64,000 nucleotides of DNA from Billgrantia gudaonensis (GTDB taxonomy: Bacteria > Pseudomonadota > Gammaproteobacteria > Pseudomonadales > Halomonadaceae). Positions 28,066-37,168 of the stretch are shown in pieces. A model generated the notes under the pieces. That model was not told the origin of the DNA. It did not search any database and saw only the letters and a list, made by a program, of their open reading frames with translations. Numbering within the stretch: the first letter of the stretch is position 1; every line of letters begins with the position of its first letter. The stretch spans positions 286,527 through 350,526 of the forward strand of contig NZ_FNES01000002.1 in assembly GCF_900100195.1 (NCBI RefSeq), written 5' to 3'. The position numbers and the translations under genes are program-made.

Positions 28066-29085
28066 TCACGGTGGTGTGCTCATCTCGCCGCGTAGCGGGC
28101 GGGACAGGGCGTCGCGCAGCACCTGGCCGCGCTTTGCGCGGCCTAACAGCACCTCCAGCTTGGTGATCGCCGCTTCGGGGGTGATGTCGTGCCCGGCGAT
28201 GATGCCGATGTCGTTGAGTCGCCCGCCGCTGGCGTAGGCGCCCTGCTGCACGGAGCCCTGCCTGCATTGAGTCACGTTGACGATGGCCAGGCCGCGTTCG
28301 ACGGCTTGGCGCAGGCAAGCGAGCAGCTGACCGTCGAGTCCCGGCGGGTTGCCCATGCCGTAAGTCAGCAGCACCAGACCCTGCAGCTGCGGATCGTCGA
28401 GTTGCCGGGCGACCTGCCCCGCTGCCAGCCCAGGGTGGCAGTGCAACACGCCGACACGGCCCGCTTCGAAGGCGGCCGGGGTCAGGTTGGGGGCGCCAGC
28501 CGGCAGCGCGGGTAGCTCGGCGAGGCGCAGCGTGATGCCCGCCTCGCCGAGCCAGGGCGCGTTGGGCGAGTCGAAGGCGTCCAGGCCCTGGGTGCGACAT
28601 TTGCGTGCGCGGTTGCCGCGCAGCAGGCGGTCATGGAAGGCGATGCACACCTCGCGGGGAGCGCATGGGTGCCCGGCCGCCTGCAGGGCCAGGAGCACGT
28701 TGTTCAGGGCGTCGCTGCGCGGCTCGCCCAGCGGGATTTGGGCGCCGGTGAGCACCACCGGCTTGTCCAGGGCGTCGAGCAGGAAGGAGAGTGCGGCGGC
28801 AGTGTAGGCCAGGGTGTCAGTGCCGTGCAGGATCACGAAGCCGTCGTAGCTCGACCATGCCGCGGACAGAGCGTCGATCAGCCGGTTCCAGGCCGCGGGC
28901 TCCAGGTCGGCGCTGTCGATCGGCGGGTTCAGGGCCAGCAGGTCATGGTTGGGTAGGCGATCTGACGGCTGGGCCGCCAGCACCGCCTGCAGCCTCTCGG
29001 CGAAATGCGGCGAGGGCACGTAGCCCCCCGACGAGGGTTCCATGCCCAGGGTGCCGCCAGTGTAGAGGACCAACAGGCGCGCCAT
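28066..29085 (-). CDS. ansA: Type I (cytoplasmic) L-asparaginase
   Basis: A 339-residue enzyme with the nucleophile motif LYTGGTLGM (Thr9/Thr12 region) and the second active-site motif ILHGTDTLAYTAAALSFLL (about 89-107). GYVPSP and the C-terminal half GIIAGHDITPEAAITKLEVLLG fit the AnsA type; no signal peptide is present. It hydrolyses asparagine to aspartate and ammonia. The ATG at 29083-29085 lies two bases after the stop of the AGCS symporter gene, implying one transcript that imports and degrades an amino acid. Confidence 0.9.
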   Translation of the reverse strand: MARLLVLYTGGTLGMEPSSGGYVPSPHFAERLQAVLAAQPSDRLPNHDLLALNPPIDSADLEPAAWNRLIDALSAAWSSYDGFVILHGTDTLAYTAAALSFLLDALDKPVVLTGAQIPLGEPRSDALNNVLLALQAAGHPCAPREVCIAFHDRLLRGNRARKCRTQGLDAFDSPNAPWLGEAGITLRLAELPALPAGAPNLTPAAFEAGRVGVLHCHPGLAAGQVARQLDDPQLQGLVLLTYGMGNPPGLDGQLLACLRQAVERGLAIVNVTQCRQGSVQQGAYASGGRLNDIGIIAGHDITPEAAITKLEVLLGRAKRGQVLRDALSRPLRGEMSTPP

Positions 29086-29087
29086 GC

Positions 29088-30569
29088 TCACGCCTTGGTT
29101 GTTGAAGGAGCGGGTTGGGCCTTGGCGCCGCTGGCCCGCAGACGTTCCCGGTCCTCCGGTTCGAGTTCCCAAGCCTGCGGATAGAGGTTCAGGTCGGGAT
29201 GCTGGCTGGCGTCGAAGATCGGCTGAGAGACGCCCTGGCGGCGCTGATCGTCATAGTCCTTGAGGATGCGAAGGCCCTTCTTGAACAGCAGGATCAGTGC
29301 GACCAGGTTGGTCACCGCCAGCAGGCCCATGGTCACGTCGGCGAAGCCGAATGCCGTGCCCAGGTCGGTGGTGGCGCCCCAGCACACCAGCAGGACGATG
29401 GCTACGCGGAAGGCGTTGAACAGGTTCTGATTGTTGCGGCTGAAGAAATTCAGGCTGTTCTCGCCCAGGTAGTAGTTGTAGAGGATGGTGCTGAAGGCGA
29501 ACAGCAGCAACGCTACGCTGACGAAGGAGCGGCCCCACTCGCCGACGTGATCGGCCAGCGCCGCCTGGGTGAGGGCGATGCCCTCGACGTTGCCTCCGGC
29601 TCCCGGGTCATAAACGCCGCTGAGCAGAATCAAGAAGGCGGTGGATGAGCAGATGATGACTGTGTCGATGAACACCGAGAAGGCCTGCACGATGCCCTGG
29701 TTGGCCGGGTGCGGAACATAAGCCACGGCGGCCACGTTCGGTGCGCTGCCGAGGCCGGCCTCGTTGGAGAACAGCCCGCGTTTGAGGCCCATCATGATGG
29801 CCGCGCCGATGCCGCCACCGATGGCCGGCTCGAGACCGAAGGCGCTCTTGACGATCAGGGTCACGATCTCGGGCACGCGGTCGATATTCATGCCGACGAC
29901 GATCAGCGCGATCAGCAGGTAGCCCACGGCCATGAAAGGTACCAGCACTTCCGAGATGCGGGCGATTCGCTTGATGCCGCCGAAGATGATCAGGCCAACC
30001 AGCATGGCCAGGGCGATGCCGCTGTAAAAGACCGGCACGCCGAAGGCGTCGTTGAAGGAGGTCGAGACGGCGTAGGACTGCAGAGCGGTGAAGGCGAAAC
30101 CGAAAGTCAGCAGCAGCAACGCGGAGTAGAAACCGGCCAGCCAGCGCCAGTTGCGGCCCAGGCCCTTGACGATGTAATAGGCTGGGCCACCGCGATAGGT
30201 GCCGTCATCTTGAGGCTGTTTGAAGGTTTGAGCCAGGGTGCATTCCAGGAAGCTCGTGGCCATGCCCATCACCCCGACCAGCCACATCCAGAATACCGCT
30301 CCCGGGCCGCCCAGGGTGATGGCCACGGCGACGCCGGCGATGTTGCCGCCGCCTACACGCCCGGCCACGGACAGTACCAGTGCCTGGAAACTGCTGAGGT
30401 GTCCATGCTTGTCATGGCGGAAGGCCTGGCGAGAACCGAGGATCTGGAACATGCGGCCGAAGTAGCGAAACTGGACGAAACGCGAGGCAATGGTGAAACC
30501 GATGCCCACGGCGACCAGCAGAACGAGAAGCACTTTGCCCCAAAGAAGTTCATTGAGCAGATCGAGCAT
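29088..30569 (-). CDS. Sodium:alanine/glycine symporter (AGCS family)
   Basis: A 493-residue transporter with about 11 helices. Family motifs: SVAGRVGGGNIAGVAVAITLGGPGAVFWMWLVGVMGMATSFLECTLAQ near 70-118, GTYRGGPAYYIVKGLG and the C-terminal YYLGENSLNFFSR. The ATG at 30567-30569 follows CGGAGA; the longer open frame upstream is not needed. It imports a small neutral amino acid with Na+. Coupling to asparaginase suggests asparagine or a related substrate. Confidence 0.9.
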   Translation of the reverse strand: MLDLLNELLWGKVLLVLLVAVGIGFTIASRFVQFRYFGRMFQILGSRQAFRHDKHGHLSSFQALVLSVAGRVGGGNIAGVAVAITLGGPGAVFWMWLVGVMGMATSFLECTLAQTFKQPQDDGTYRGGPAYYIVKGLGRNWRWLAGFYSALLLLTFGFAFTALQSYAVSTSFNDAFGVPVFYSGIALAMLVGLIIFGGIKRIARISEVLVPFMAVGYLLIALIVVGMNIDRVPEIVTLIVKSAFGLEPAIGGGIGAAIMMGLKRGLFSNEAGLGSAPNVAAVAYVPHPANQGIVQAFSVFIDTVIICSSTAFLILLSGVYDPGAGGNVEGIALTQAALADHVGEWGRSFVSVALLLFAFSTILYNYYLGENSLNFFSRNNQNLFNAFRVAIVLLVCWGATTDLGTAFGFADVTMGLLAVTNLVALILLFKKGLRILKDYDDQRRQGVSQPIFDASQHPDLNLYPQAWELEPEDRERLRASGAKAQPAPSTTKA

Positions 30570-30635
30570 GATGGGTCTCCGCTGTTGTCTTGTTGGTAGC
30601 GCTTGGCCATTGAAGCAGCTGATCTGGCGGTGGAA

Positions 30636-30676
30636 ACTTGGCGCACTGGCGCACAGCGGTGCATACTTGGCGCACT
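30636..30676 (+). repeat. Direct repeats in the AGCS/XRE divergent region
   Basis: ACTTGGCGCACT occurs at 30636-30647 and again at 30665-30676 (29-base period), followed by two TGCACC elements at 30682-30687 and 30692-30697. The cluster lies between the divergent symporter gene and the XRE regulator and is a plausible operator for the latter. Confidence 0.5.
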
Positions 30677-30731
30677 CGGAGTGCACCAGTCTGCACCATC
30701 TAGCCCGGTTCAGTGGCCTGGAGCCAGCGGC

Positions 30732-31538
30732 ATGCAAGACGATTTCGTAGCCAATCTGCGCCTGCTGTGTGGGTATTACCCCTCCATTGCCGAGGTTTGC
30801 CGGCGGCTAGATATCAACCGAGCCCAGTTCAATCGCTACCTCAGCGGACGCCACCGTCCGCGCCACGTCGCCCTGCAGCGCATTTGCGACTTGTTCGGTG
30901 TCGAGTCGCACGAACTCGACCTGCCCCATGCGGAGTTTCGCACTCTGGTTCAGGCCGGCCGCCATGCTCGCTCGGCGGCGTTTGGGCTGCCCACGGAATG
31001 GCCGAGCGAATTGCTGTCCCGAGGGCAGGAGGGGATGGCGCGATACCTCGGGTGCTACTTCGAGTATTACCACTCGATGTCCCAGCCCGGTTGGCTGATC
31101 CGCACGCTGGTCTGTCTGGAAGCTCGTGAGCAGGGTGTGGTCTACCAGCGTACCGAACGCATGCGGGTACGCTCCGGTGCTCGCACTTGCCACAACCGTT
31201 ACCATGGTCTTGCCGTCCGTTTGGCAGATCGCCTCTTTCTGGTCGATCATGAAACGCTCAACGGCAACGAAGTGACCCAAACCATCCTGTTTCCCAGCTT
31301 CCAGAGCCAGGTGCATCGTCTGACCGGTTTGAAGCTTGGAGTCGCTGACAACAGCGAACGCATGCCCTGCTGCGTTCGTGTCGTCTACGAGCGCCTGGGA
31401 GAAAGGATGAGCGTGCGACGCGCGCTCTCGCAATGCGGTTTGGTGGCACCTGACGATCCCACGCTCGACCCTGAACTCCGCGACCGTCTACGCAACGACA
31501 TCGCCCCGGGCGAGCAGCACTTCCGCGCGCGGCATTGA
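30732..31538 (+). CDS. XRE-type helix-turn-helix regulator with an unrecognised C-terminal domain
   Basis: A 268-residue protein. The N-terminal HTH (about 15-60) reads SIAEVCRRLDINRAQFNRYLSGRHRPRHVALQRICDLFGV. Residues about 100-240 form a domain I do not recognise, containing GWLIRTLVCLEAREQG and FPSFQSQVHRLTGLKLGVADNS; it may be an effector or sensor. ATG 30732 follows GGAG at 30720-30723. Divergence from the symporter-asparaginase operon suggests it controls that operon. Confidence 0.75.
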   Translation: MQDDFVANLRLLCGYYPSIAEVCRRLDINRAQFNRYLSGRHRPRHVALQRICDLFGVESHELDLPHAEFRTLVQAGRHARSAAFGLPTEWPSELLSRGQEGMARYLGCYFEYYHSMSQPGWLIRTLVCLEAREQGVVYQRTERMRVRSGARTCHNRYHGLAVRLADRLFLVDHETLNGNEVTQTILFPSFQSQVHRLTGLKLGVADNSERMPCCVRVVYERLGERMSVRRALSQCGLVAPDDPTLDPELRDRLRNDIAPGEQHFRARH

Positions 31539-31553
31539 GCCGGTGCGCTCGCC

Positions 31554-32723
31554 TCAATACCCGGTCATTTCCAGATAGCCTTCGCCCAGCGCCTCGCCGC
31601 TTTCGCGGTCGGTCACCGTCACCTCGCCTTCCCAGTAGGGCACGGAAGTGCTCATCCAACGTTGGCTATGAGGCGCCTGGACGACCACGTCGACGCCCTG
31701 GGCCGGTATCTCGATACGCCAGCGGGTGGGCAGCTCGCGCCCCTCGACCTTGGCGGTGGCCAGCGGCGTGAGGGCGAGCGCGTCCGGAGCGAGCGGCGTG
31801 GTCGTGCCGTCGGCAGCGACCCAGGTGCCCGAGCGGTAGTCGCTGCCGGCCTCACCGCCGCCACGTAGCTGAAAGGCCATCAGCTTGTGGCCGTCGTCGA
31901 GATGCAGCGAGAACCAGTCCCAGCCCTGCTGGCGCTCATTGAGCAGTTGACTGCTCCACTCGCGGTCGAGCCACGCCCGGCCGTGCACCGTGCGGGTCTC
32001 GCCGTCCAGCGTCATCTCGCCATCGACCCGCCAGAACGGCTGGCTATAGTACATCGAGCCAGAGGAGATCGAGCCCTGGCCGCCGGCAGCCTTCTGGCTG
32101 AAGCCGCCGTCGCCGTGCAGCACCAGTGGACCCTCGGCGGTCAGCGTCAGGTCATAGCCGAAGCCGCCACGCTCGTCGTCCTGGTGAGCGGTGAGCGTGA
32201 GCCGCTCGAAGCCATCCGCTTGGGGCGTTTCGCTTCGTGCGCGTAACTCCCAGTCGTCGAGCCAGGCCCGGAAGGGGCTGGACCGCACGCCGGCCTGGCC
32301 GTCACCGCGAGCCGAATGGCTGCGCGCGAAGCGCTCCGCCACCCGATGGGTGCCGCCCTGCGACACTGCAAGGTGCGCCATCCACAGCTGGTCGGCCGCC
32401 CAGGGTGTGGGCTTCGGGCGCACATCGGGCGGCACCAGCGCCTGGCGGAACAGCGTCCACTGGGCACCCAGGGACTCGCCCGCTTCATCCTCCAGGTTGG
32501 CGGTGAGATACCACCACTCGATGCGGTAATCGGGGTGCGGGCCATGGTCGTCGGGGAAGTGCAGTGGCGTGCCGGGGCGGGCCTGGGCGAAGTCGCCGGC
32601 GGCCTCGCCCAGGCCGGCAAAACCGGCGTCCAGGTCGGCCTTTCGGTCGGTATCGCAGCCGCCCAGCCACAGCGCGGCCAGCAGGGCGCAGAGGAGGGCC
32701 AGGGCCAGGAGACGCCAGCTCAT
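31554..32723 (-). CDS. Lipocalin-like lipoprotein of the CrtC/AttH family
   Basis: A 389-residue protein with a lipoprotein signal (Cys23 in WLGGC). The body contains HPDYRIEWWYLTANLEDEAGESLGAQWTLFR, typical of the hydroxyneurosporene-synthase/AttH lipocalin-like family, plus LDREWSSQLLNERQQGWDWFSLHLDDGHKLMAFQLR. Family members often accompany an ABC exporter, as here; a true carotenoid hydratase role is unlikely in the absence of other crt genes. ATG 32723 overlaps the permease stop (ATGA). Confidence 0.8.
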   Translation of the reverse strand: MSWRLLALALLCALLAALWLGGCDTDRKADLDAGFAGLGEAAGDFAQARPGTPLHFPDDHGPHPDYRIEWWYLTANLEDEAGESLGAQWTLFRQALVPPDVRPKPTPWAADQLWMAHLAVSQGGTHRVAERFARSHSARGDGQAGVRSSPFRAWLDDWELRARSETPQADGFERLTLTAHQDDERGGFGYDLTLTAEGPLVLHGDGGFSQKAAGGQGSISSGSMYYSQPFWRVDGEMTLDGETRTVHGRAWLDREWSSQLLNERQQGWDWFSLHLDDGHKLMAFQLRGGGEAGSDYRSGTWVAADGTTTPLAPDALALTPLATAKVEGRELPTRWRIEIPAQGVDVVVQAPHSQRWMSTSVPYWEGEVTVTDRESGEALGEGYLEMTGY

Positions 32724-35221
32724 GGGCATTCCTCCTCGGCGAGCAGGGCGCGAGGCGGCGTGCGCCACAGCCGCAGGGCCGGCAGGGCGGCGGCGGCGAG
32801 CGCGACGCCCACGGCGGTGGCGAGCGTCAGCGCCATCTCGCCAGGAAAGAGGTGCAGCGGCAGCCGCCAGCCGAAGGCGGCGACGTTGATCACTGCCACC
32901 AGCCCCAGGGCCAGCAGGCTGCCGAGCGGCAACGCGAGCAGGCCGGTGGCGAGTGCCGCCCCGCCGAGTTGAGCGAGCTGCACCGCCGCCAGGCGTGCCC
33001 GCGGCACTCCCAGCGCCCACATCGGCGCCAACTGTCGGCGGCGCTGCCTTGCCTGGGCGAGCAGGCTGGCCAGCAGCGCCAAGGCGGCCACGGCCAGGGT
33101 CAGGGCGCTCAGCGCGCGAGTGATGGTGAAAGTGCGCTCGAAGATCGTCACTGCCAGCCGCTTCACCTCGCGTTGGTCGACCAGTGCATCGCGGCCGAAC
33201 GCGAAGCGCTCGCGCAGGGCATTGTCCAGCGCCTCGCCGCTCGCCCCCGCGGTAAGCACGATGCCGATGGAGCTCGCCTCGCCGCCGAAGCGCGCGGCGA
33301 GTTGCGGCGTGGCGAGCAGCACCTCGCCGCGGGTGTTGCCGTAGTCGGGGTAGACCGCTGCCACGACGAGCGTCGCGCGGCGCCCTCCGGCGTTCACAAC
33401 GATCTCGTCGCCCGGGGCCAGCCTTGCGGCAATGGCCAGCTGCTCGTTGACGAAGGCCGCCCCCTCGCGAAAGGCCTGCCAGGCAGCGTCGCGGCCGGCC
33501 TGGGTTTCGAGCAGCGGCCAGTGGGGAGTTAGCGCCGCCCCGGGGGTGATGCCGTAGAGACTCACCGGCCGGTCGAGCGGGCGAGCGGTGCCATCGCGCT
33601 CGGCCTCGCGCAGGGTTCCTTCGGCATGGCGGGTGGGCAGCGTCTCGGCCACCTCGGCGCGTTCGTCGAGCCAGGCCTCGAGCGTGGCGAAGCGTTCCGG
33701 CGGTGGGCGCAGGTAGAGATCGGCGACCAGGCGCTGGTCGAGCCAGTCGAGGAAGGTGAGGCGAAAGCCCCCCACCATGCTGCCGATGCCCAGGTTGGAG
33801 GAAAGCGCGATGAGCAGTGCCATCATGGCCAGTGAGAGTCGCGGCAACTGAAGCTGCAGGTCGGCGCATGCCCACTGCGCCAGCGGCCGGTGACGGAGCA
33901 GCCGGGCCAGGCCGGCGATCAGCAGCCCCAGCAGCGGTGGCAGCCACAGGGCGCTGGCCAGCAGCAGCGCGGCGATCAGCGCGAAGCTGGCGATGAGCCC
34001 CTCGCCGGATGGTTGACGGCTGAGCCAGATCCACAGCGCGAGCCCCGCCACGGCAACCAGCGCCCCGGCCAGCGCCAGGCTGCGCAGCTGGCGCACGAAG
34101 CCCGCACGCCACGCCTGGGCCTGACCGAGGCCCAGTATGCTGAGCCGTGCCGCTCGCCACAGCACGCCGCTGCCGGCGAGGAAGAGCCCGCCGAGGGTCA
34201 CGCCCAGCCCACCCAGCCAGTAGTGCCAGGGGAGCCGTAGCTCGGCGGCGACCTGGGCTCCGTAGAGGCTCTCCAGGGTGGCGGCCACGTCGGGCAGCAG
34301 CAGCCGGGCCAACCACACCCCGCTGACGATGCCGGCAAGCGCTCCCAGCGCACCGAGCAGCACCAGCTCGAGTGCCAGCAGCCCCACCAACTGGCGAGCG
34401 GAGACGCCGAGTGCACGCAGCGTGCGCAGCAGCCCCAGGCGCTGCTCCAGCGCCAGGCCCAGCGCCGCCTGGACGATGAACAGCCCCACTACCAGTGCCA
34501 GCAGCGCCATGGCGGTGAGGTTGAGGTGGAAGCTCCCGGTGAGCTGGCCCGGTTCGAGCCGAGTGTCGGCGCGGGTCAGCAGGAAGCCGGATGGTGCCTC
34601 GTGCAGGGCCCCCGGCGCCGCGACCAGTCGGCTGAGCGTTTCGCCGTGCTCGAGAAGCCTCGCCGCCGCAGCGATGTCCATGACCAGGGTGTCAGGCGGC
34701 AGTCTCGACACCAGAGCCAGCGGTGGCAGGCGCCGGCCGTCGGCCAGTCGCGGTTCGGCACCAGAGGCTTCGCTGGCACTCTGGCCCAGCGCAGCGAGGC
34801 TATCCGGGGCGAGTCGGGTTTGCCAGGGCGGGGTGAGAAAGCCGCTGAGCTCACCGCGGTTGCCGGCGGTGGCGAAGGCGCTGTCGCCGGTCAGGGTGAG
34901 TGGGTCGATACCGATCAGCGTCAGGCGCGAGCCGTCCGGCGTCTTCACCTCGCCTTCGAGCAGCGGCGAGACGGGCAGCCCGGCGCGGCGCAGGCGCAGG
35001 AAGTCGTCGCGGGTCAGGGGTTCGCCGTCGCGTCGCTCCAGGCGATCCAGACCGGTGGCGAACAGCGCTTCGGCGCGGGCGTAGCTGTCGCGGGCCGAGG
35101 CGTTGATCGCCTGCACGCCGCTCCACAGCGCGCTGGCCACCCACAGGCCGAGCAGCAGCAGGACCAGCTGACCGGGATGGCGGCGGTAGTGGGAGAGCAG
35201 CGTTGCCAGCGCAGTGAGCAT
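32720..35221 (-). CDS. FtsX-like ABC permease, YbbP type
   Basis: An 833-residue membrane protein with the duplicated FtsX layout: one N-terminal helix, a large periplasmic region (about 40-230), three helices (about 240-345), a further pair, a second periplasmic region (about 500-690) and a final FtsX bundle (about 700-825). Length and architecture match YbbP-type permeases of the mechanotransmitting (MacB) class. It works with the ATPase upstream and probably passes lipid or hydrophobic substrates, or energy, to the periplasmic lipocalin-like partner. Start overlaps the ATPase stop by one base. Confidence 0.82.
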   Translation of the reverse strand: MLTALATLLSHYRRHPGQLVLLLLGLWVASALWSGVQAINASARDSYARAEALFATGLDRLERRDGEPLTRDDFLRLRRAGLPVSPLLEGEVKTPDGSRLTLIGIDPLTLTGDSAFATAGNRGELSGFLTPPWQTRLAPDSLAALGQSASEASGAEPRLADGRRLPPLALVSRLPPDTLVMDIAAAARLLEHGETLSRLVAAPGALHEAPSGFLLTRADTRLEPGQLTGSFHLNLTAMALLALVVGLFIVQAALGLALEQRLGLLRTLRALGVSARQLVGLLALELVLLGALGALAGIVSGVWLARLLLPDVAATLESLYGAQVAAELRLPWHYWLGGLGVTLGGLFLAGSGVLWRAARLSILGLGQAQAWRAGFVRQLRSLALAGALVAVAGLALWIWLSRQPSGEGLIASFALIAALLLASALWLPPLLGLLIAGLARLLRHRPLAQWACADLQLQLPRLSLAMMALLIALSSNLGIGSMVGGFRLTFLDWLDQRLVADLYLRPPPERFATLEAWLDERAEVAETLPTRHAEGTLREAERDGTARPLDRPVSLYGITPGAALTPHWPLLETQAGRDAAWQAFREGAAFVNEQLAIAARLAPGDEIVVNAGGRRATLVVAAVYPDYGNTRGEVLLATPQLAARFGGEASSIGIVLTAGASGEALDNALRERFAFGRDALVDQREVKRLAVTIFERTFTITRALSALTLAVAALALLASLLAQARQRRRQLAPMWALGVPRARLAAVQLAQLGGAALATGLLALPLGSLLALGLVAVINVAAFGWRLPLHLFPGEMALTLATAVGVALAAAALPALRLWRTPPRALLAEEECP

Positions 35222-35901
35222 TACTTGGCAGGCTCCGTGAGCGTTGCTGGCCCTAGCCGCCCATGGGTCAGGCGCAGGCAGCGGTCGAGCGGGGCCGCGA
35301 CGCGGGGACTGTGGGTGACCACCAGCAGGGCGCTGTCGGCTTCGCTCACCAGCTCGCGCAGCAGGGCGAGCACGGCGTCGGCGGTGGTTTCGTCGAGGTT
35401 GCCGGTAGGCTCGTCGGCGAGCAGCAACGACGGGCGCGGTGCCAGGGCGCGACCGATGGCCAGGCGTTGCTGCTGGCCGCCGGAGAGTTGCTCCGGGTAG
35501 CGCGTCTCGAGTCCCGCCAACCCCAGGCGCTGCAGGAGATACGTCGACCAGTCAGGGCGTTCGCGTCCGGCCAGGCGCGCCTGCAGGCGCAGATTGTCGG
35601 CCACGTTCAGGCTCGGCACCAGGTGGAACTGCTGGAACACCAGCCCCAGGGTGTCGCGGCGCAGCCGCGCCCGGGCGGGTTCGCCGAGCGAGGAGATCGC
35701 CTGGCCGGCGAGCCGAACCTCGCCATCATCGGGCAGGTCGAGCCCCGCGGCCAGGTGCAGCAGGGTCGACTTGCCGCTGCCCGATTCGCCCATCAGCGCC
35801 AGGCTTTCGCCGCGGCCGAGCGACATATCGACGCCCCGTAGCACCGGCAGCGGCCCTTGAGGCGTGGCGTAGGCCTTGCGGACCTGACGGAATTCCAGCA
35901 T
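35221..35901 (-). CDS. ABC ATPase of the LolD/YbbA type
   Basis: A 226-residue ATPase: Walker A GESGSGKST (about 38), Q-loop LVFQQFHLVPSLNVADNL, signature LSGGQQQRLAIGRAL (about 140), Walker B LLLADEPTGNLDE and switch His in VVTHSPRVA. These motifs are those of the MacB/LolD class. It is the first gene of the three-gene exporter operon with the FtsX permease and the CrtC-like lipoprotein. Confidence 0.9.
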   Translation of the reverse strand: MLEFRQVRKAYATPQGPLPVLRGVDMSLGRGESLALMGESGSGKSTLLHLAAGLDLPDDGEVRLAGQAISSLGEPARARLRRDTLGLVFQQFHLVPSLNVADNLRLQARLAGRERPDWSTYLLQRLGLAGLETRYPEQLSGGQQQRLAIGRALAPRPSLLLADEPTGNLDETTADAVLALLRELVSEADSALLVVTHSPRVAAPLDRCLRLTHGRLGPATLTEPAK

Positions 35902-35913
35902 GACGGGTGTCCT

Positions 35914-37092
35914 TCAGATGCCGAGGGCGCGGCGCATCACCCCCTGCTTGGCGATGCCGAGACGCTCCCCGACTCCCAGGCCGGCAGAGCCGGCCTGGCG
36001 CAGCGGCGCCGGGCCGGTGAAGAGCCGGTGGAAGGTCTCCATGGCGGCCATCATCGCCAGGGTCTGGGGGCGGCGGATGCGGGCATAGGCGGCCAATGCC
36101 TGTCGGCTGCCCGGATCCTCGCCAGCGGCATGGGCGGCGGTCACCTGCCTGGCCAGCTCGGCGGCGTCCTGCAAGCCGAGATTGAGCCCCTGGCCGGCCA
36201 GCGGATGGATGACGTGGGCGGCATCGCCGACCAGGGCGAGGCGGCGGCGCGTGTAGCGCTCGGCGTGGCGGCGGCGAATGGCAAAGCTGGCGCGCCCGAG
36301 CACGGCGTCGATGCCGCCCAGGCGGGCAGGAAACGCCGCTTCGACGGCCTGACGCAGCGATTCGTCATCCAGCGCTTCGCGCTCGCGCGTGGTCGCGTCG
36401 GTGTCGTACCACACCAGCGAAGCGTGGGGGCCGGGCAGCGGCAGCATGGCCTGGGGCCCGGTGGGTGTGAAGCGCTGCCAGCTCACGTCCTGCTGGGGCC
36501 GGCAGGTGCGGACGTTGACGATCAGTGCCCGCTGCCGGTAATCCGCATCCCGGGTGGCGATGCCAGCCAGCTTGCGGGTACGCGACCCGGCCCCGTCGGC
36601 GCCGACCACCAGCCGAGCGGCCTGCAGGCGACCGTCTTCGAGTTCGACCAGTGCGTGCTGTCCACCGCGGATCAGTGCAGTGGGGCTGGCATGGCATAGC
36701 GTCGTGACGCTGGGCAGCTCGGCCAGGCGCTGCCACAGGGCGCGGCGAATCATCCGGTTCTCGACGAAGTGGCCGAAATCGGCGAGCCCCAGATCGGCGG
36801 CGCTGAAGCGGATATGACGACGCTCGGCAGCGTCGCTGGCCTCGATGTGACGGAAGGGACAGCGGCGCGTCTCGGGAATGAAGGGCCAGGCGCCCACGCT
36901 TTCCAGTAGCCGCTGCGAGGCCAGATTCAGCGACGAGACGCGCAGGTCGAAGGGCTCGCCGTCGGCGATGGGCGCCGGTGGGGCGCCGCCCTCGATCAGC
37001 GTCACCGTCATGCCCACCTGGCCCAGCGCCGCTGCCACGGCCGCCCCGACCATGCCGCCGCCGATGATGATCGCGTCCTGCGTCTCGTCCAT
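35914..37092 (-). CDS. FAD-dependent ubiquinone-biosynthesis-type hydroxylase (UbiH/UbiF family)
   Basis: A 392-residue flavoprotein monooxygenase: Rossmann FAD motif DAIIIGGGMVGAAVAAALGQ (about 6-25), the DG motif VVGADGAGSRTRKLAGI near 165 and the GD motif ALVGDAAHVIHPLAGQGLNLGLQDAAELA near 285. This family hydroxylates the ubiquinone ring (UbiH, UbiI, UbiF); the sequence alone does not say which position. Start supported by AGGAGACACGC. It stands 12 bases from the ABC ATPase gene on the same strand but seems functionally unrelated. Confidence 0.87.
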   Translation of the reverse strand: MDETQDAIIIGGGMVGAAVAAALGQVGMTVTLIEGGAPPAPIADGEPFDLRVSSLNLASQRLLESVGAWPFIPETRRCPFRHIEASDAAERRHIRFSAADLGLADFGHFVENRMIRRALWQRLAELPSVTTLCHASPTALIRGGQHALVELEDGRLQAARLVVGADGAGSRTRKLAGIATRDADYRQRALIVNVRTCRPQQDVSWQRFTPTGPQAMLPLPGPHASLVWYDTDATTREREALDDESLRQAVEAAFPARLGGIDAVLGRASFAIRRRHAERYTRRRLALVGDAAHVIHPLAGQGLNLGLQDAAELARQVTAAHAAGEDPGSRQALAAYARIRRPQTLAMMAAMETFHRLFTGPAPLRQAGSAGLGVGERLGIAKQGVMRRALGI

Positions 37093-37168
37093 GCGTGTCT
37101 CCTGGTGGGTGCGTCACGCCATCAGGATACCGCGTCAGGGGGCTGGCAGTGGAGAGTGTCGGCCATGC

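Noticed and set aside
31554..34316. A 920-codon minus-strand frame
   Set aside because: Only the last 389 codons are real; the upstream part is a GC-rich shadow of the FtsX permease gene in another frame.
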